A stretch of 64,000 nt of DNA from Stenotrophomonas sp. SAU14A_NAIMI4_5 (GTDB lineage Bacteria; Pseudomonadota; Gammaproteobacteria; Xanthomonadales; Xanthomonadaceae), in the NCBI RefSeq assembly GCF_003086795.1, contig NZ_CP026003.1:1818777-1882776 (forward strand), given 5' to 3'. The position numbers were made by a program, and so were the translations under genes. Numbering within the stretch: the stretch's first letter is position 1; every line of letters starts with the position of its first letter. This document shows, one piece after another, positions 20,197-28,033 of the stretch. The notes below the pieces were generated by a model. It was not told where the DNA came from. It did not search any database and saw only the letters and a list, made by a program, of their open reading frames with translations.

Positions 20197-21311
20197 TGGC
20201 GCGTGGCATGACCCTGCTGGCAGCCGCGATGGCTGCCTGCCTTGCCGCCGGCTGCACGCCGGCGGCCGCTCCGGCCGGCGCCGATGCCGCCGCGAAGGCC
20301 CCGGCCGGGACCGCACGCTCGGTGTCGACCATCGCCGAGGCCTTCCTCAGCCCGATGACGCCGGACGACAACATCGATTCGCCGGCCGCCTGGAAGGCAC
20401 CCGACGGCAAGACCTGGCTGATCGCCACCGCCAAGGCTACCGACAAGCTGGTGGTGTATGACGGCAGCACCGGCCAGCACCTGCGCGACGTCGGCACCGC
20501 CGGCACCGCGCTGGGTCAGTTCGATCGCCCCAACGGCATCTCGATCACCGACGACCTGCTGTGGATCGTCGAGCGTGACAACCACCGCGTGCAGGTGTTC
20601 TCGCTGCCCGATTTCACCCCGCTGGCGGTGTTCGGTGCCGACGACCTGCGCAAGCCCTATGGCCTGTGGGTCGACCGCCGCGCCGATGGCTACAGCGTCT
20701 ACGTCACCGATTCCTGGGACAACGGCGAAGACGCACAGGGCAAGGACATCCTGCCGCCGCTGGCCGAGCTGGATAAGCGCGTGCGCCAGTACCACGTGAC
20801 CCGCGATGGCGCCAAGGTCGAAGCGACCCTGGCCGCCAGCATCGGTGATACCAGCGAAGCCGGCGCACTGCGCGTGGTCGAGTCGATCTGGGGTGACCCG
20901 GCCAACGACCGCCTGCTGATCGCCGAGGAAGACGAAACCTACGCGAGCGAGTTCAAGGTCTACACGCTGGCCGGCCGTTTCACCGGCACCACCTTCGGCC
21001 GCGATGTGTTCAAGGCGCAGGCCGAAGGCGTGATGCTGCGGACCTGCGGCAAGGACGGCTGGTGGATCACCACCGAACAGGGCAAGCAGCGCAGTGTGTT
21101 CCACTTGTTCGACCGCCATACCCTGAAGCCGGTCGGTGCCTTCCAGGGCAACACGGTCGCCAACACCGATGGCATCTGGATGATGCAGCAGCCGACCCCG
21201 CGCTTCCCGCATGGCGCGCTGTATGCCGTGCATGACGACCAGGGCGTGGTGGCCTTCGACTGGGAAGCCATCGCCAAGCAGCTGTCGCTGCCGCTGGAGT
21301 GTGGCGCATGA
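20193..21311 (+). CDS. beta-propeller phytase-like lipoprotein
   Basis: 372 residues. The signal peptide has a lipobox-like AAGC (Cys21). The body reads as a beta-propeller: DSPAAWKAPDGKTWLIATAK, KLVVYDGSTG, FDRPNGISI, then DRLLIAEEDET, QAEGVMLRTCGKDGWWITTEQGK, NTDGIWMM and FPHGALYAVHDDQG. These line up in order with Bacillus phytase blocks (DPAIW, LYIAEEDE, IEGLTIYY, GYLLASSQG, TDGID, FLFVAQDGEN), including the acidic residues that bind calcium there. Expected role: hydrolysis of phytate at the outer membrane or in the periplasm. Overlaps of 4 bases with both neighbours show tight coupling. An NHL-type lactonase fold is the main alternative. Confidence 0.8.
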   Translation: MMARGMTLLAAAMAACLAAGCTPAAAPAGADAAAKAPAGTARSVSTIAEAFLSPMTPDDNIDSPAAWKAPDGKTWLIATAKATDKLVVYDGSTGQHLRDVGTAGTALGQFDRPNGISITDDLLWIVERDNHRVQVFSLPDFTPLAVFGADDLRKPYGLWVDRRADGYSVYVTDSWDNGEDAQGKDILPPLAELDKRVRQYHVTRDGAKVEATLAASIGDTSEAGALRVVESIWGDPANDRLLIAEEDETYASEFKVYTLAGRFTGTTFGRDVFKAQAEGVMLRTCGKDGWWITTEQGKQRSVFHLFDRHTLKPVGAFQGNTVANTDGIWMMQQPTPRFPHGALYAVHDDQGVVAFDWEAIAKQLSLPLECGA

Positions 21312-22672
21312 GCCGTCGTTGCATGAACGCCCTTGCGCTGGGCCTGCTGTTGGCGATGCCCGCATTGGGCTTCGCCGCCGCCGAACCGAACACCCAGGTG
21401 CCGGTGGGCAGCCATCACTACGCGGCCACCACCGTGCCGGACCGCATCGTCGCCTCGCCGTCGGTCGATCCCAGCCAGGGCTTCGCCGTGGCCTGGCGTA
21501 CCGATGACAGCGTGCGGGCGCCGCTGCTGGAAATCGCCCTGGCCGGTGATTCGCCGGCCATCGAGGGCATCCGCCAGGTACGCGCGAAGACCCAGGTGCT
21601 GCAGACCGAGAACGGTGTGTCGCACCACCATCGTGCCGAGGTCGATGGGCTGAAGCCGGACACCCTGTACGTGTACCGCGTGCAGGGCAATGGCAGCTGG
21701 AGTGCCTGGAACCAGCTGCGCACGCTGGGCAAGGCCGGCGAGCCGCTGACCCTGCTGTACTTCGGTGATACCCAGAACAAGAACCTCAGCCATGTCAGCC
21801 GCGTGGTGCGTGCCGCGCAGAAGACCGCACCGGAGGCGCGCATGAGCCTGTTCGCCGGTGACCTGGTCAGCGGTGGCGACGGTGCCGATGACAGCGAATG
21901 GGGCGAGTGGTTCGCCGCCACCAGCTGGCTGGCTCAGGAAACCCTGGTGGCGCCGGCCATCGGCAACCACGAGTACTTCGAAGAGTTCGAGGACACCCCG
22001 CAGGAACGCCGCGTACTGGGCAAGCACTGGCCGGTGACGTTCGCGCTGCCGGGAAACGGTGCCGCGGCGGCTGCCAGCAGCACCTACTGGTTCGATGTGC
22101 AGGACGTGCGCGTGGCCGTGCTCGACGGCACCTCCGCACTCGACCTGGGCACCGCCCAGGCGCAGGCGCAGTGGCTGGACAAGGTGCTGGCCAACAACCC
22201 GCACCCGTGGACCATCGTGCTGCTGCACCAGGCGTTCTATTCGCCGCGCGAAGGCCGCGAGAACGCTGCGCTGCGCGACGTGCTGCTGCCGGTCGTGCGC
22301 CGCCACAACGTCGACCTGGTGCTGCAGGGCCACGACCACACCTACGGCCGCCGCGGCGAAGGTGAGGCCGCCACGCCGCAGTACGTGGTGACGGTGGCCG
22401 GGCCGAAGCAGTACCGCCTGTCCGACGAGGCACGCCGGACCATGGATCCGGTGGCCGAGGATACCCAGCTGTTCCAGGTGCTGAAGATCGATCCGCAGCA
22501 CCTGCGCTACGAAGCACGCACCGTCACCGGCCGGTTGTACGATGCCTTCGAGCTGCGCCGCGACGCTGCAGGTACCAAGCAGCGCGTGGAACTGCGCGAA
22601 GACCGCATCGCCCCGCGTGACTGCCCGCGTGCGCAGACCGCAAAGGGCCGGGCGGACCGTTGCTGGGAATGA
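21308..22672 (+). CDS. purple-acid-phosphatase-like metallophosphoesterase
   Basis: 454 residues from ATG 21308, which overlaps the upstream stop (ATGA). A signal peptide ends at GFAAA. Residues about 30-130 form the fibronectin-like purple acid phosphatase N-terminal domain (VDPSQGFAVAWRTDD; YVYRVQGNGSWSAW). The metallophosphatase domain has all the metal motifs: YFGDTQ, FAGDLV, GNHEYF, LLHQAFYS and QGHDHTYGRR. It hydrolyses phosphomonoesters in the periplasm. Placed between a phytase-like protein and a pyrophosphatase, it would finish dephosphorylation of released inositol phosphates. Confidence 0.93.
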   Translation: MSRRCMNALALGLLLAMPALGFAAAEPNTQVPVGSHHYAATTVPDRIVASPSVDPSQGFAVAWRTDDSVRAPLLEIALAGDSPAIEGIRQVRAKTQVLQTENGVSHHHRAEVDGLKPDTLYVYRVQGNGSWSAWNQLRTLGKAGEPLTLLYFGDTQNKNLSHVSRVVRAAQKTAPEARMSLFAGDLVSGGDGADDSEWGEWFAATSWLAQETLVAPAIGNHEYFEEFEDTPQERRVLGKHWPVTFALPGNGAAAAASSTYWFDVQDVRVAVLDGTSALDLGTAQAQAQWLDKVLANNPHPWTIVLLHQAFYSPREGRENAALRDVLLPVVRRHNVDLVLQGHDHTYGRRGEGEAATPQYVVTVAGPKQYRLSDEARRTMDPVAEDTQLFQVLKIDPQHLRYEARTVTGRLYDAFELRRDAAGTKQRVELREDRIAPRDCPRAQTAKGRADRCWE

Positions 22673-22683
22673 GGAGTGACCGC

Positions 22684-23310
22684 ATGAACTCAACTCGACG
22701 CATCGCCCCGCTGGCCGCCCTCGGCGCAGCCCTGTTGCTGGTGGCCGGTGCCGTGACCGCCGCCGACAGCGTGCTGCATCCGTTCCTGGCCGCGCAGCCG
22801 AAGCAGGCCCCGGCCGAAGTGAACCTGGCGGTGGAGATTCCGGCCGGCAGCTTCACCAAGTACGAGATCAAGGAAGATGGTCTCGTACACGTGGACCGCT
22901 TCCAGTCGATGCCGGTGGCCTATCCGGCCAACTACGGCTCGATGCCGCGCACGCTGGCCGGTGACAACGATCCGCTGGATGCGCTGGTGCTGACCCGCGA
23001 ACCGCTGCATCCGGGCGTAATCGTGCGCTTCCGTCCGATCGGTTACCTGAAGATGATCGATGGCGGCGAGCACGACGAGAAGGTCATCGGCGTGCCCACC
23101 GACAAGGTCGACCCGACCTACGCCAACATCCGCGACCTGTCCGATCTGCCTGAGATCGAACGGCAGCGCATCGAGGCGTTCTTCCGGGTCTACAAGGACC
23201 TGCCGGCCGGCCGCAACCCGGTGCAGCTCAATGGCTGGGGCAATGCCGCCGAAGCCCGTGCGCTGATCAGCGAGGCGATGAAGCGCTTCGAGGCTGCGCC
23301 CTCGCGTTGA
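22684..23310 (+). CDS. exported family I inorganic pyrophosphatase
   Basis: 208 residues from ATG 22684 (GAGGAGTGACCGC upstream). It has a clear signal peptide (LAALGAALLLVAGAVTA) that cytoplasmic Ppa lacks. The catalytic core is canonical: VEIPAGSFTKYEI, PANYGSMPRT, the signature DNDPLDALV, and KVIGVPTDKVDP. It hydrolyses pyrophosphate to phosphate. Export to the periplasm, in a cluster of phosphatases, suggests phosphate scavenging rather than driving biosynthesis. Spacing to the upstream stop is 11 bases, so the operon is continuous. Confidence 0.93.
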   Translation: MNSTRRIAPLAALGAALLLVAGAVTAADSVLHPFLAAQPKQAPAEVNLAVEIPAGSFTKYEIKEDGLVHVDRFQSMPVAYPANYGSMPRTLAGDNDPLDALVLTREPLHPGVIVRFRPIGYLKMIDGGEHDEKVIGVPTDKVDPTYANIRDLSDLPEIERQRIEAFFRVYKDLPAGRNPVQLNGWGNAAEARALISEAMKRFEAAPSR

Positions 23311-23396
23311 TCGTGGGGGGTATCGGACGAACTCCCTGCGTCCGCTTCTTCTCGCTGGATTTGCAACCTGTGTGATGGACCTGAGGCAAAGGATGG

Positions 23397-23431
23397 TTCC
23401 ATCATTCGGATCAGCAGACCGAATGATGGAA
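23397..23431 (+). promoter_or_regulatory. 13-bp inverted repeat just upstream of a start codon
   Basis: TTCCATCATTCGG and CCGAATGATGGAA are perfect complements separated by 9 bases and end 8 bases before the ATG at 23440. The right arm covers the only purine-rich (GATGGAA) ribosome-binding candidate. It could be a repressor operator or an RNA hairpin that hides the ribosome binding site. Confidence 0.65.
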
Positions 23432-23439
23432 ACCGCCCT

Positions 23440-23808
23440 ATGACGTCCAGAACACCTGCTCGGGCTTACCAGACGATCATCGATGACCTGGTTCGTTGCA
23501 GCGAAGGCTGTGTTTCGGCCCAGCGCCTGGAGAAGATGCTGCCCCTGGTGGGTGAGCAGGCGGGCGATGCGCTCTCGCACAGCCTGACCGATGATCAACG
23601 CCGACGGGTGGCTGAAGCGCTGCGCTCTGAACGTAGCGCAGCCATCCACGATGCCCTGGTGATCCTTACGGAATGGATCGACTGCCGAGGCCTCACCCTG
23701 CATCTTGGCGGTGAGCTCATGCCGGTGGACCGCAGTGGCATGGGGCTTCATGGCGATTTTGTCGGTCGTGCAACCAACTGGGAGTGGCCGGAGAGCGAGG
23801 GTCCGTAG
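23440..23808 (+). CDS. hypothetical protein
   Basis: 122 residues, no signal peptide or membrane helix. Not recognised. The N-terminal two-thirds looks helical (AYQTIIDDLVRCSEGC, RLEKMLPLVGEQAGDALSH, LTDDQRRRVAEALRSERSAAIHDAL). The C-terminus has strand-like HLGGELMPVDRSGMGLHGDFVG and ends in EWPESEGP. The helical part resembles generic alpha-solenoid repeats but is too short to assign. Start chosen at the first ATG after a strong inverted repeat. The stop codon TAG is formed by the GTAG head of a SMAG repeat. It is convergent with the SMI1-like gene. Confidence 0.72.
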   Translation: MTSRTPARAYQTIIDDLVRCSEGCVSAQRLEKMLPLVGEQAGDALSHSLTDDQRRRVAEALRSERSAAIHDALVILTEWIDCRGLTLHLGGELMPVDRSGMGLHGDFVGRATNWEWPESEGP

Positions 23809-23827
23809 ATCCACGCCATGCGTGGAT
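23805..23827. repeat. SMAG palindrome supplying a stop codon
   Basis: GTAG + atccacgccatgcgtggat. The TAG at 23806-23808 ends the upstream reading frame, and the other end abuts the convergent gene's stop at 23828. Confidence 0.92.
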
Positions 23828-24412
23828 TCAGCCCCGCAGCGTCTCGATGAATGACTCCGCGTCGATCCGGTCGCCCAGCACCTGGGCCACCGCCTGCACG
23901 GCCGCTTCCTGGTGCTCGGCGCGGATGCCGCCATCGTCGTCATCGTTGTAGAGATCGTCGCCGGCATCCAGATACACCGTACCGGCGGCTGCCAGCGCCG
24001 CCATCAGGGTCGGCAGGTCGTCGAAGAACGCATCGGCCTCCCAGCTTCCGCAGCCATGCCGTGCGAACAGAATGCGCCCATCGTCCATGTCGAGGATGAA
24101 GGGATCGGCGCCGAGGTCGGCCACGACCAGCCAGTTGGTGGGCCAGTCCTCGATCGGTTCGCCGTCCACGCCGTTCCAGCGATAACCGGCCTGGTAGCTC
24201 CACAGACGCTGCAGCGGGGGCACCCACACCTCAAGCCCGGGAAGGGTGATGCCGGCATGGCCGACCTTGGCGTTGATCTCGCGCCCCAGCGGTCCGACCT
24301 GCGCATAGAAGCGGGCCAGCACCGGCGGCAGCGGGAACGGGCCCTGCCAGTCCTGTTCGTGCTGGGCCTGCAGGGGGCCGAAACGGGCGAAGGCAGCGTG
24401 CAGGTCATTCAT
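23828..24412 (-). CDS. SMI1/KNR4-like family protein
   Basis: 194 residues from ATG 24412 (MNDLHAAF). Features that fit the SMI1/KNR4 (SUKH-like) fold: LPPVLARFYAQVGPLG near residue 30, a Trp/Gly-rich middle (LWSYQAGYRWNGVDG), WLVVADLGADPFILDMDDGRI, and the C-terminal helix DDLPTLMAALAAAG. An Asp-rich stretch (DAGDDLYNDDDD) follows. SUKH proteins often act as immunity proteins against secreted toxins, but no toxin gene is adjacent, so the role is open. Assignment is by motif resemblance only. Confidence 0.65.
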   Translation of the reverse strand: MNDLHAAFARFGPLQAQHEQDWQGPFPLPPVLARFYAQVGPLGREINAKVGHAGITLPGLEVWVPPLQRLWSYQAGYRWNGVDGEPIEDWPTNWLVVADLGADPFILDMDDGRILFARHGCGSWEADAFFDDLPTLMAALAAAGTVYLDAGDDLYNDDDDGGIRAEHQEAAVQAVAQVLGDRIDAESFIETLRG

Positions 24413-24514
24413 GCGGGGGCGTTCCGGTAACGGACCCGGAAGCCTAGCAGACGGACCCGCGTGCAATGCCTTCACTGCGGCTGGCTATCATGTGCGCCAT
24501 CCAGAACGAAGGCG

Positions 24515-25936
24515 ATGCACGTGTCGGTAGCGTTGGTGTGGTTCCGCCGCGATCTGCGGCTGCAGGACAATCCGGCCCTGCAGGCCGCGCTCGATGCCGG
24601 CCATGATGTGGTGCCGGTCTATATCCATGCGCCGCAGGAAGAGGGCGAGTGGACGCCCGGCGCGGCGTCGGATGCCTGGCGCCATCACTCGTTGGCCGCA
24701 CTCGATGCCGACCTGCGCGCGCGCGGTTCGGCGCTGGTCCTGCGCAGCGGTGAGAGCCTGGCCACGCTGCAGGCACTGATCGAGGAAACCGGCGCCGAGG
24801 CGGTGTACTGGAACCGCAAGTACGAGCCGGCCACCCAGCCGCGCGACGCCACCATCAAGCGCACGCTGCGCGAGCAGGGCATCGAGGCGCAGAGCTGCAA
24901 CGGCAGCCTGTTGTTCGAGCCCTGGGACATCGAGACCCAGCAGGGGCAGCCGTACAAGGTGTTCACCCCGTACTGGCGCAACGTGCTCAGCCACTGGCGC
25001 CTGCCGGCGCTGCAGGCCGCGCCCAAGAGGCTGCCGGTCCACAAGGTCGACAGCCTCGCGCTGGAAGAACTGCAGCTGGCGCCGACGCTGGACTGGGACA
25101 CCGGCTTCTGGGAGCACTGGCAGCCGGGTGAAGCCGGTGCGCTGGAGGCGCTGTCGGTATTCGAGGATGGCGCCCTGCGCGGCTATCGCGAGCAGCGCGA
25201 TCTGCCGGACCGGGTAGGGACCTCGCGGATGTCGCCGCACCTGCATTTCGGCGAGATCGCGCCGTGGCGCATCGCCCATGCGCTGGAAGGCCTGCGCAGC
25301 GCCGGCACCGATGCCGATATCGATGGCTACCTGCGCCAGCTCGGTTGGCGCGATTTCGCCTATCACCTGCTGCACCATTTCCCGAAGACGCCGAACGAGA
25401 ACCTCAATCCGCGCTTCGATCGTTTCCCGTGGGCCAACCCCAGCGCTGTGCAGCTGCATGACTGGCAGCGCGGCAACACCGGCGTGCCGATTGTCGATGC
25501 GGGCCTGCGCGAGCTGTGGCACACCGGCTACATGCACAACCGGGTGCGGATGATCGTCGCCAGCTACCTGTGCAAGCATCTGCGCGCGCATTGGCTGCAT
25601 GGCGCGCGCTGGTTCTGGGACACGCTGGTCGATGCCGACCTGGCCAACAACACGATGGGGTGGCAGTGGGTGGCCGGTACCGGCGCCGACGCAGCGCCGT
25701 ATTTCCGGGTGTTCAATCCGGTTACCCAGGCCGAGAAGTTCGATCCGCAGGCGCGCTACATCACGCGCTGGGTGGCGGAGCTGGCGGCGCTGCCGGTGAA
25801 GGCGCGCTTCGCGCCCTGGCAGCATCCGCTGCTGCTGGCCGACAAGGCGCCGGGCTATCCGCGCACGCCGCTGGTGGATCTGGCCGCAGGTCGCGATGCC
25901 GCGCTGGCGGCCTATCGGAGCACGGGTGGCGAGTAA
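24515..25936 (+). CDS. phr: deoxyribodipyrimidine photolyase
   Basis: 473 residues. The N-terminal antenna-binding domain begins ALVWFRRDLRLQDNPAL. The C-terminal FAD domain contains GTSRMSPHLHFGEI, IVDAGLRELWHTGYMHNRVRM, WFWDTLVDADLANNTMGWQWVAGTG-type sequence and DAAPYFRVFNP, which carry the FAD ligands and the tryptophan electron chain. It repairs cyclobutane pyrimidine dimers with light. ATG 24515 lies a few bases after GAAGG. It is monocistronic, between convergent and divergent neighbours. Confidence 0.96.
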   Translation: MHVSVALVWFRRDLRLQDNPALQAALDAGHDVVPVYIHAPQEEGEWTPGAASDAWRHHSLAALDADLRARGSALVLRSGESLATLQALIEETGAEAVYWNRKYEPATQPRDATIKRTLREQGIEAQSCNGSLLFEPWDIETQQGQPYKVFTPYWRNVLSHWRLPALQAAPKRLPVHKVDSLALEELQLAPTLDWDTGFWEHWQPGEAGALEALSVFEDGALRGYREQRDLPDRVGTSRMSPHLHFGEIAPWRIAHALEGLRSAGTDADIDGYLRQLGWRDFAYHLLHHFPKTPNENLNPRFDRFPWANPSAVQLHDWQRGNTGVPIVDAGLRELWHTGYMHNRVRMIVASYLCKHLRAHWLHGARWFWDTLVDADLANNTMGWQWVAGTGADAAPYFRVFNPVTQAEKFDPQARYITRWVAELAALPVKARFAPWQHPLLLADKAPGYPRTPLVDLAAGRDAALAAYRSTGGE

Positions 25937-26074
25937 AGCGGGTAGATGAAGGCCGGCTCAGAAAGCTGAATGCAGCACGTCCGGCCTTCACATCCATCAT
26001 CCCGGCATCGCGCCGGGCTGTATATCCTCCGGGTCGTTCGCACGCCGCACTGGCCGGCATCCAAGGAGACCACC

Positions 26075-26770
26075 ATGATCCGCAACACCACCCGCAATGT
26101 CGCCCTGGCCCTGATGACCGCTGCCGCGCTGACGGCGTGCGCCACCGGCGGCTCCTATGTGCAGAGTGACCAGTACGGCAACCCGACCGAGCAGCAGAAC
26201 CGCACCGGTCGTGGCGCCCTGATCGGTACCGCCGTCGGCGTGGCCGCCGGCCTGCTGAGTGGCAACAGCGCCACCGAGCGTCGCCAGCACGCGCTTGTCG
26301 GTGCCGGCATCGGCGCGCTGAGCGGCGCGGCCATCGGCAACTACCAGGACCGCCAGGAGCGCGCCCTGCGTGAGCGCACCGCCAACACCGGCATCGACGT
26401 GCAGCGCCAGGGCGACAACATCACCCTGAACCTGCCGGACGGCATCACCTTCGATTTCGGCAAGTCGGCACTGAAGCCGCAGTTCTACGGCTCGCTCAAT
26501 GGCGTTGCCAGCACGCTGAACGAGTACAACCAGACCATGATCGAAGTGGTCGGCCACACCGACAGCATCGGCAGCGATGCGGTGAACAACCGCCTGTCGA
26601 AGGAGCGCGCCGATTCGGTGGCGCAGTACCTGGTGGGGCAGGGCGTGCAGCAGGTCCGCATCGAAACCCTGGGTGCAGGCAAGGCGTATCCGATTGCCGA
26701 CAACAGCACCGATGCCGGCCGCGCGCAGAACCGTCGCGTGGAAATCCGTGTGATTCCGCTCAAGCAGTAA
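26075..26770 (+). CDS. OmpA-family lipoprotein with glycine zipper
   Basis: 231 residues from ATG 26075 after CCAAGGAGACCACC. The signal peptide ends in the lipobox LTAC (Cys22). Residues about 46-95 are a glycine-zipper segment (ALIGTAVGVAAGLLSG, LVGAGIGALSGAAIG). Residues about 125-231 are an OmpA-like peptidoglycan-binding domain: ITFDFGKSALKP, VVGHTDSIGSDAVNNRLSKER and QNRRVEIRV. It is anchored to the outer membrane and binds peptidoglycan, similar to the YiaD/Pal class. A strong terminator follows. Confidence 0.94.
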   Translation: MIRNTTRNVALALMTAAALTACATGGSYVQSDQYGNPTEQQNRTGRGALIGTAVGVAAGLLSGNSATERRQHALVGAGIGALSGAAIGNYQDRQERALRERTANTGIDVQRQGDNITLNLPDGITFDFGKSALKPQFYGSLNGVASTLNEYNQTMIEVVGHTDSIGSDAVNNRLSKERADSVAQYLVGQGVQQVRIETLGAGKAYPIADNSTDAGRAQNRRVEIRVIPLKQ

Positions 26771-26787
26771 CGCGCAGCGTTACTGCT

Positions 26788-26837
26788 GTTCCGGCAACGC
26801 CGGAACAAAAATGCCGCCCTTGCAGGCGGCATTTTTT
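26788..26837 (+). terminator. hairpin plus intrinsic terminator after the OmpA-like gene
   Basis: A GTTCCGG/CCGGAAC hairpin (26788-26806) precedes AAAAATGCCGCC-CTTGCA-GGCGGCATTTTTT (26807-26837), a textbook rho-independent terminator that can work on both strands. Confidence 0.92.
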
Positions 26838-27172
26838 GTAGGTGCCGAGCCTTGCTCGGCACACCGTGGAACCGTCCGCCGCATGCCCTGCTCCTGGTAG
26901 ATGCCGACCTTGGTCGGCACGCTCGACGGCTCCGGCTCTGGTAGGTGCCGAGCCTTGCTCGGCACGCCATGGAACCGTCCGCCGCATGTCCTGCTCTTGG
27001 GTCGGCACGCTCGACGGCTCCGGCTCTGGTAGGTGCCGACCTTGGTCGGCACGCTCTGGCCTTTGTAGCTTTCAGGCAGTCGAGCAAGCTCGACCCCTAC
27101 CAGGGCACAGAGCGGTCGAGCAAGCTCGACCCCTACCAGGGCACAGAGCGGTCGAGCAAGCTCGACCCCTAC
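26838..27172. repeat. tandem cluster of seven SMAG palindromes
   Basis: Four forward copies (26838-26862, 26897-26920, 26941-26965, 27029-27052) are headed GTAG and have cores of the type gtgccgacc/ttggtcggcac. They sit in a larger unit of about 103 bases that starts to repeat at 26941 (shared accgtccgccgcatg). Three reverse copies (27079-27100, 27115-27136, 27151-27172) follow as perfect 36-base tandem units, gtcgagcaagctcgacccctac plus a constant 14-base spacer. No gene is seen between 26771 and 27188. Confidence 0.92.
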
Positions 27173-27188
27173 CAGGGGCACCAGCACA

Positions 27189-27914
27189 TCACCCGGCCGC
27201 CGTCGGCCGCACCACGATCTCGTTCACGTCCACATCGCCCGGCTGCTCGATCACAAACCGCACCGCGCGCCCAATCGCATCGGGCTGCAGGGCGATGGCG
27301 CGGTACTGCACCATTGCTTCTGCCGCGACCGGATCAGTGATGGTGTCAGCCAACTCGCTTTCCACCACGCCCGGATGGATGCAGGTCACCCGCAGCTCGC
27401 GGTGCTCCTGGCGCAGGCCCTCTGAAATCGCACGCACCGCGTACTTGGTCGCGCAGTACACCGCTGCAGTCGGCACCACCGACAACGCACCGATCGAGGC
27501 GATGTTGATGATCTGTCCCTGGCCACGCGCCTGCATGTGCGGCAGCACGGCGGCGATGCCGTGCAGCACGCCGCGGATGTTGACGTCGATCATCCGGTCC
27601 CACTCGTCCACCTTCAGCGAGGCCATCGGCGAGAGCGGCATGACGCCGGCGTTGTTGACGATTACATCAATGCCGCCGAATTCCGCCAGCGCGGCGGCGG
27701 CGAAGGCGTCGACCTGCGCGCGCTGGGTCACGTCCAGCGCCTGCACCAGCACCTGCGCGCCTTGCCCGCGCAGTTCGTCGGCCAGTGCCTGCAGGCGGTC
27801 CACACGGCGCGCGCCGAGCACCAGGCGTGCGCCAGGCTGGGCCAGCGTGCGCGCGATGCCGGCGCCGATGCCGCTGGACGCGCCGGTGATGAGGATGGTT
27901 CGGGAAAGGCTCAT
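27189..27914 (-). CDS. SDR family NAD(P)-dependent oxidoreductase
   Basis: 241 residues. Classical short-chain dehydrogenase: cofactor loop TGASSGIGAGIA at the N-terminus, NNAGVMPLSP, and the catalytic Ser (in IASIGALSV), Tyr and Lys of YCATKYAV. The arginine in LGARRVDR after strand 2 suggests NADP(H). Substrate unknown. It is divergent from a LysR regulator 119 bases away, a common arrangement in which the regulator controls the enzyme gene. Confidence 0.92.
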   Translation of the reverse strand: MSLSRTILITGASSGIGAGIARTLAQPGARLVLGARRVDRLQALADELRGQGAQVLVQALDVTQRAQVDAFAAAALAEFGGIDVIVNNAGVMPLSPMASLKVDEWDRMIDVNIRGVLHGIAAVLPHMQARGQGQIINIASIGALSVVPTAAVYCATKYAVRAISEGLRQEHRELRVTCIHPGVVESELADTITDPVAAEAMVQYRAIALQPDAIGRAVRFVIEQPGDVDVNEIVVRPTAAG

Positions 27915-28033
27915 GGCAGGACTCCTGTACGGATGGAAAGGGTCGGTCTGGACCCGGTGTCGCCACGGTAGATCGCCCGCGTTGTCGCGATAAGATGGCG
28001 ATTGCCGATCATCCTGTTAAGGATTGCTAACCA

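Noticed and set aside
23828..24412. SMI1-like gene as the immunity gene of a contact-dependent toxin system
   Set aside because: No toxin, Rhs or secretion gene is adjacent; the neighbours are an unrelated unknown gene and photolyase.
27079..27172. Short CRISPR-like array (three 36-base regular repeats)
   Set aside because: The spacers are identical, each repeat is a SMAG palindrome, and no cas genes are near.
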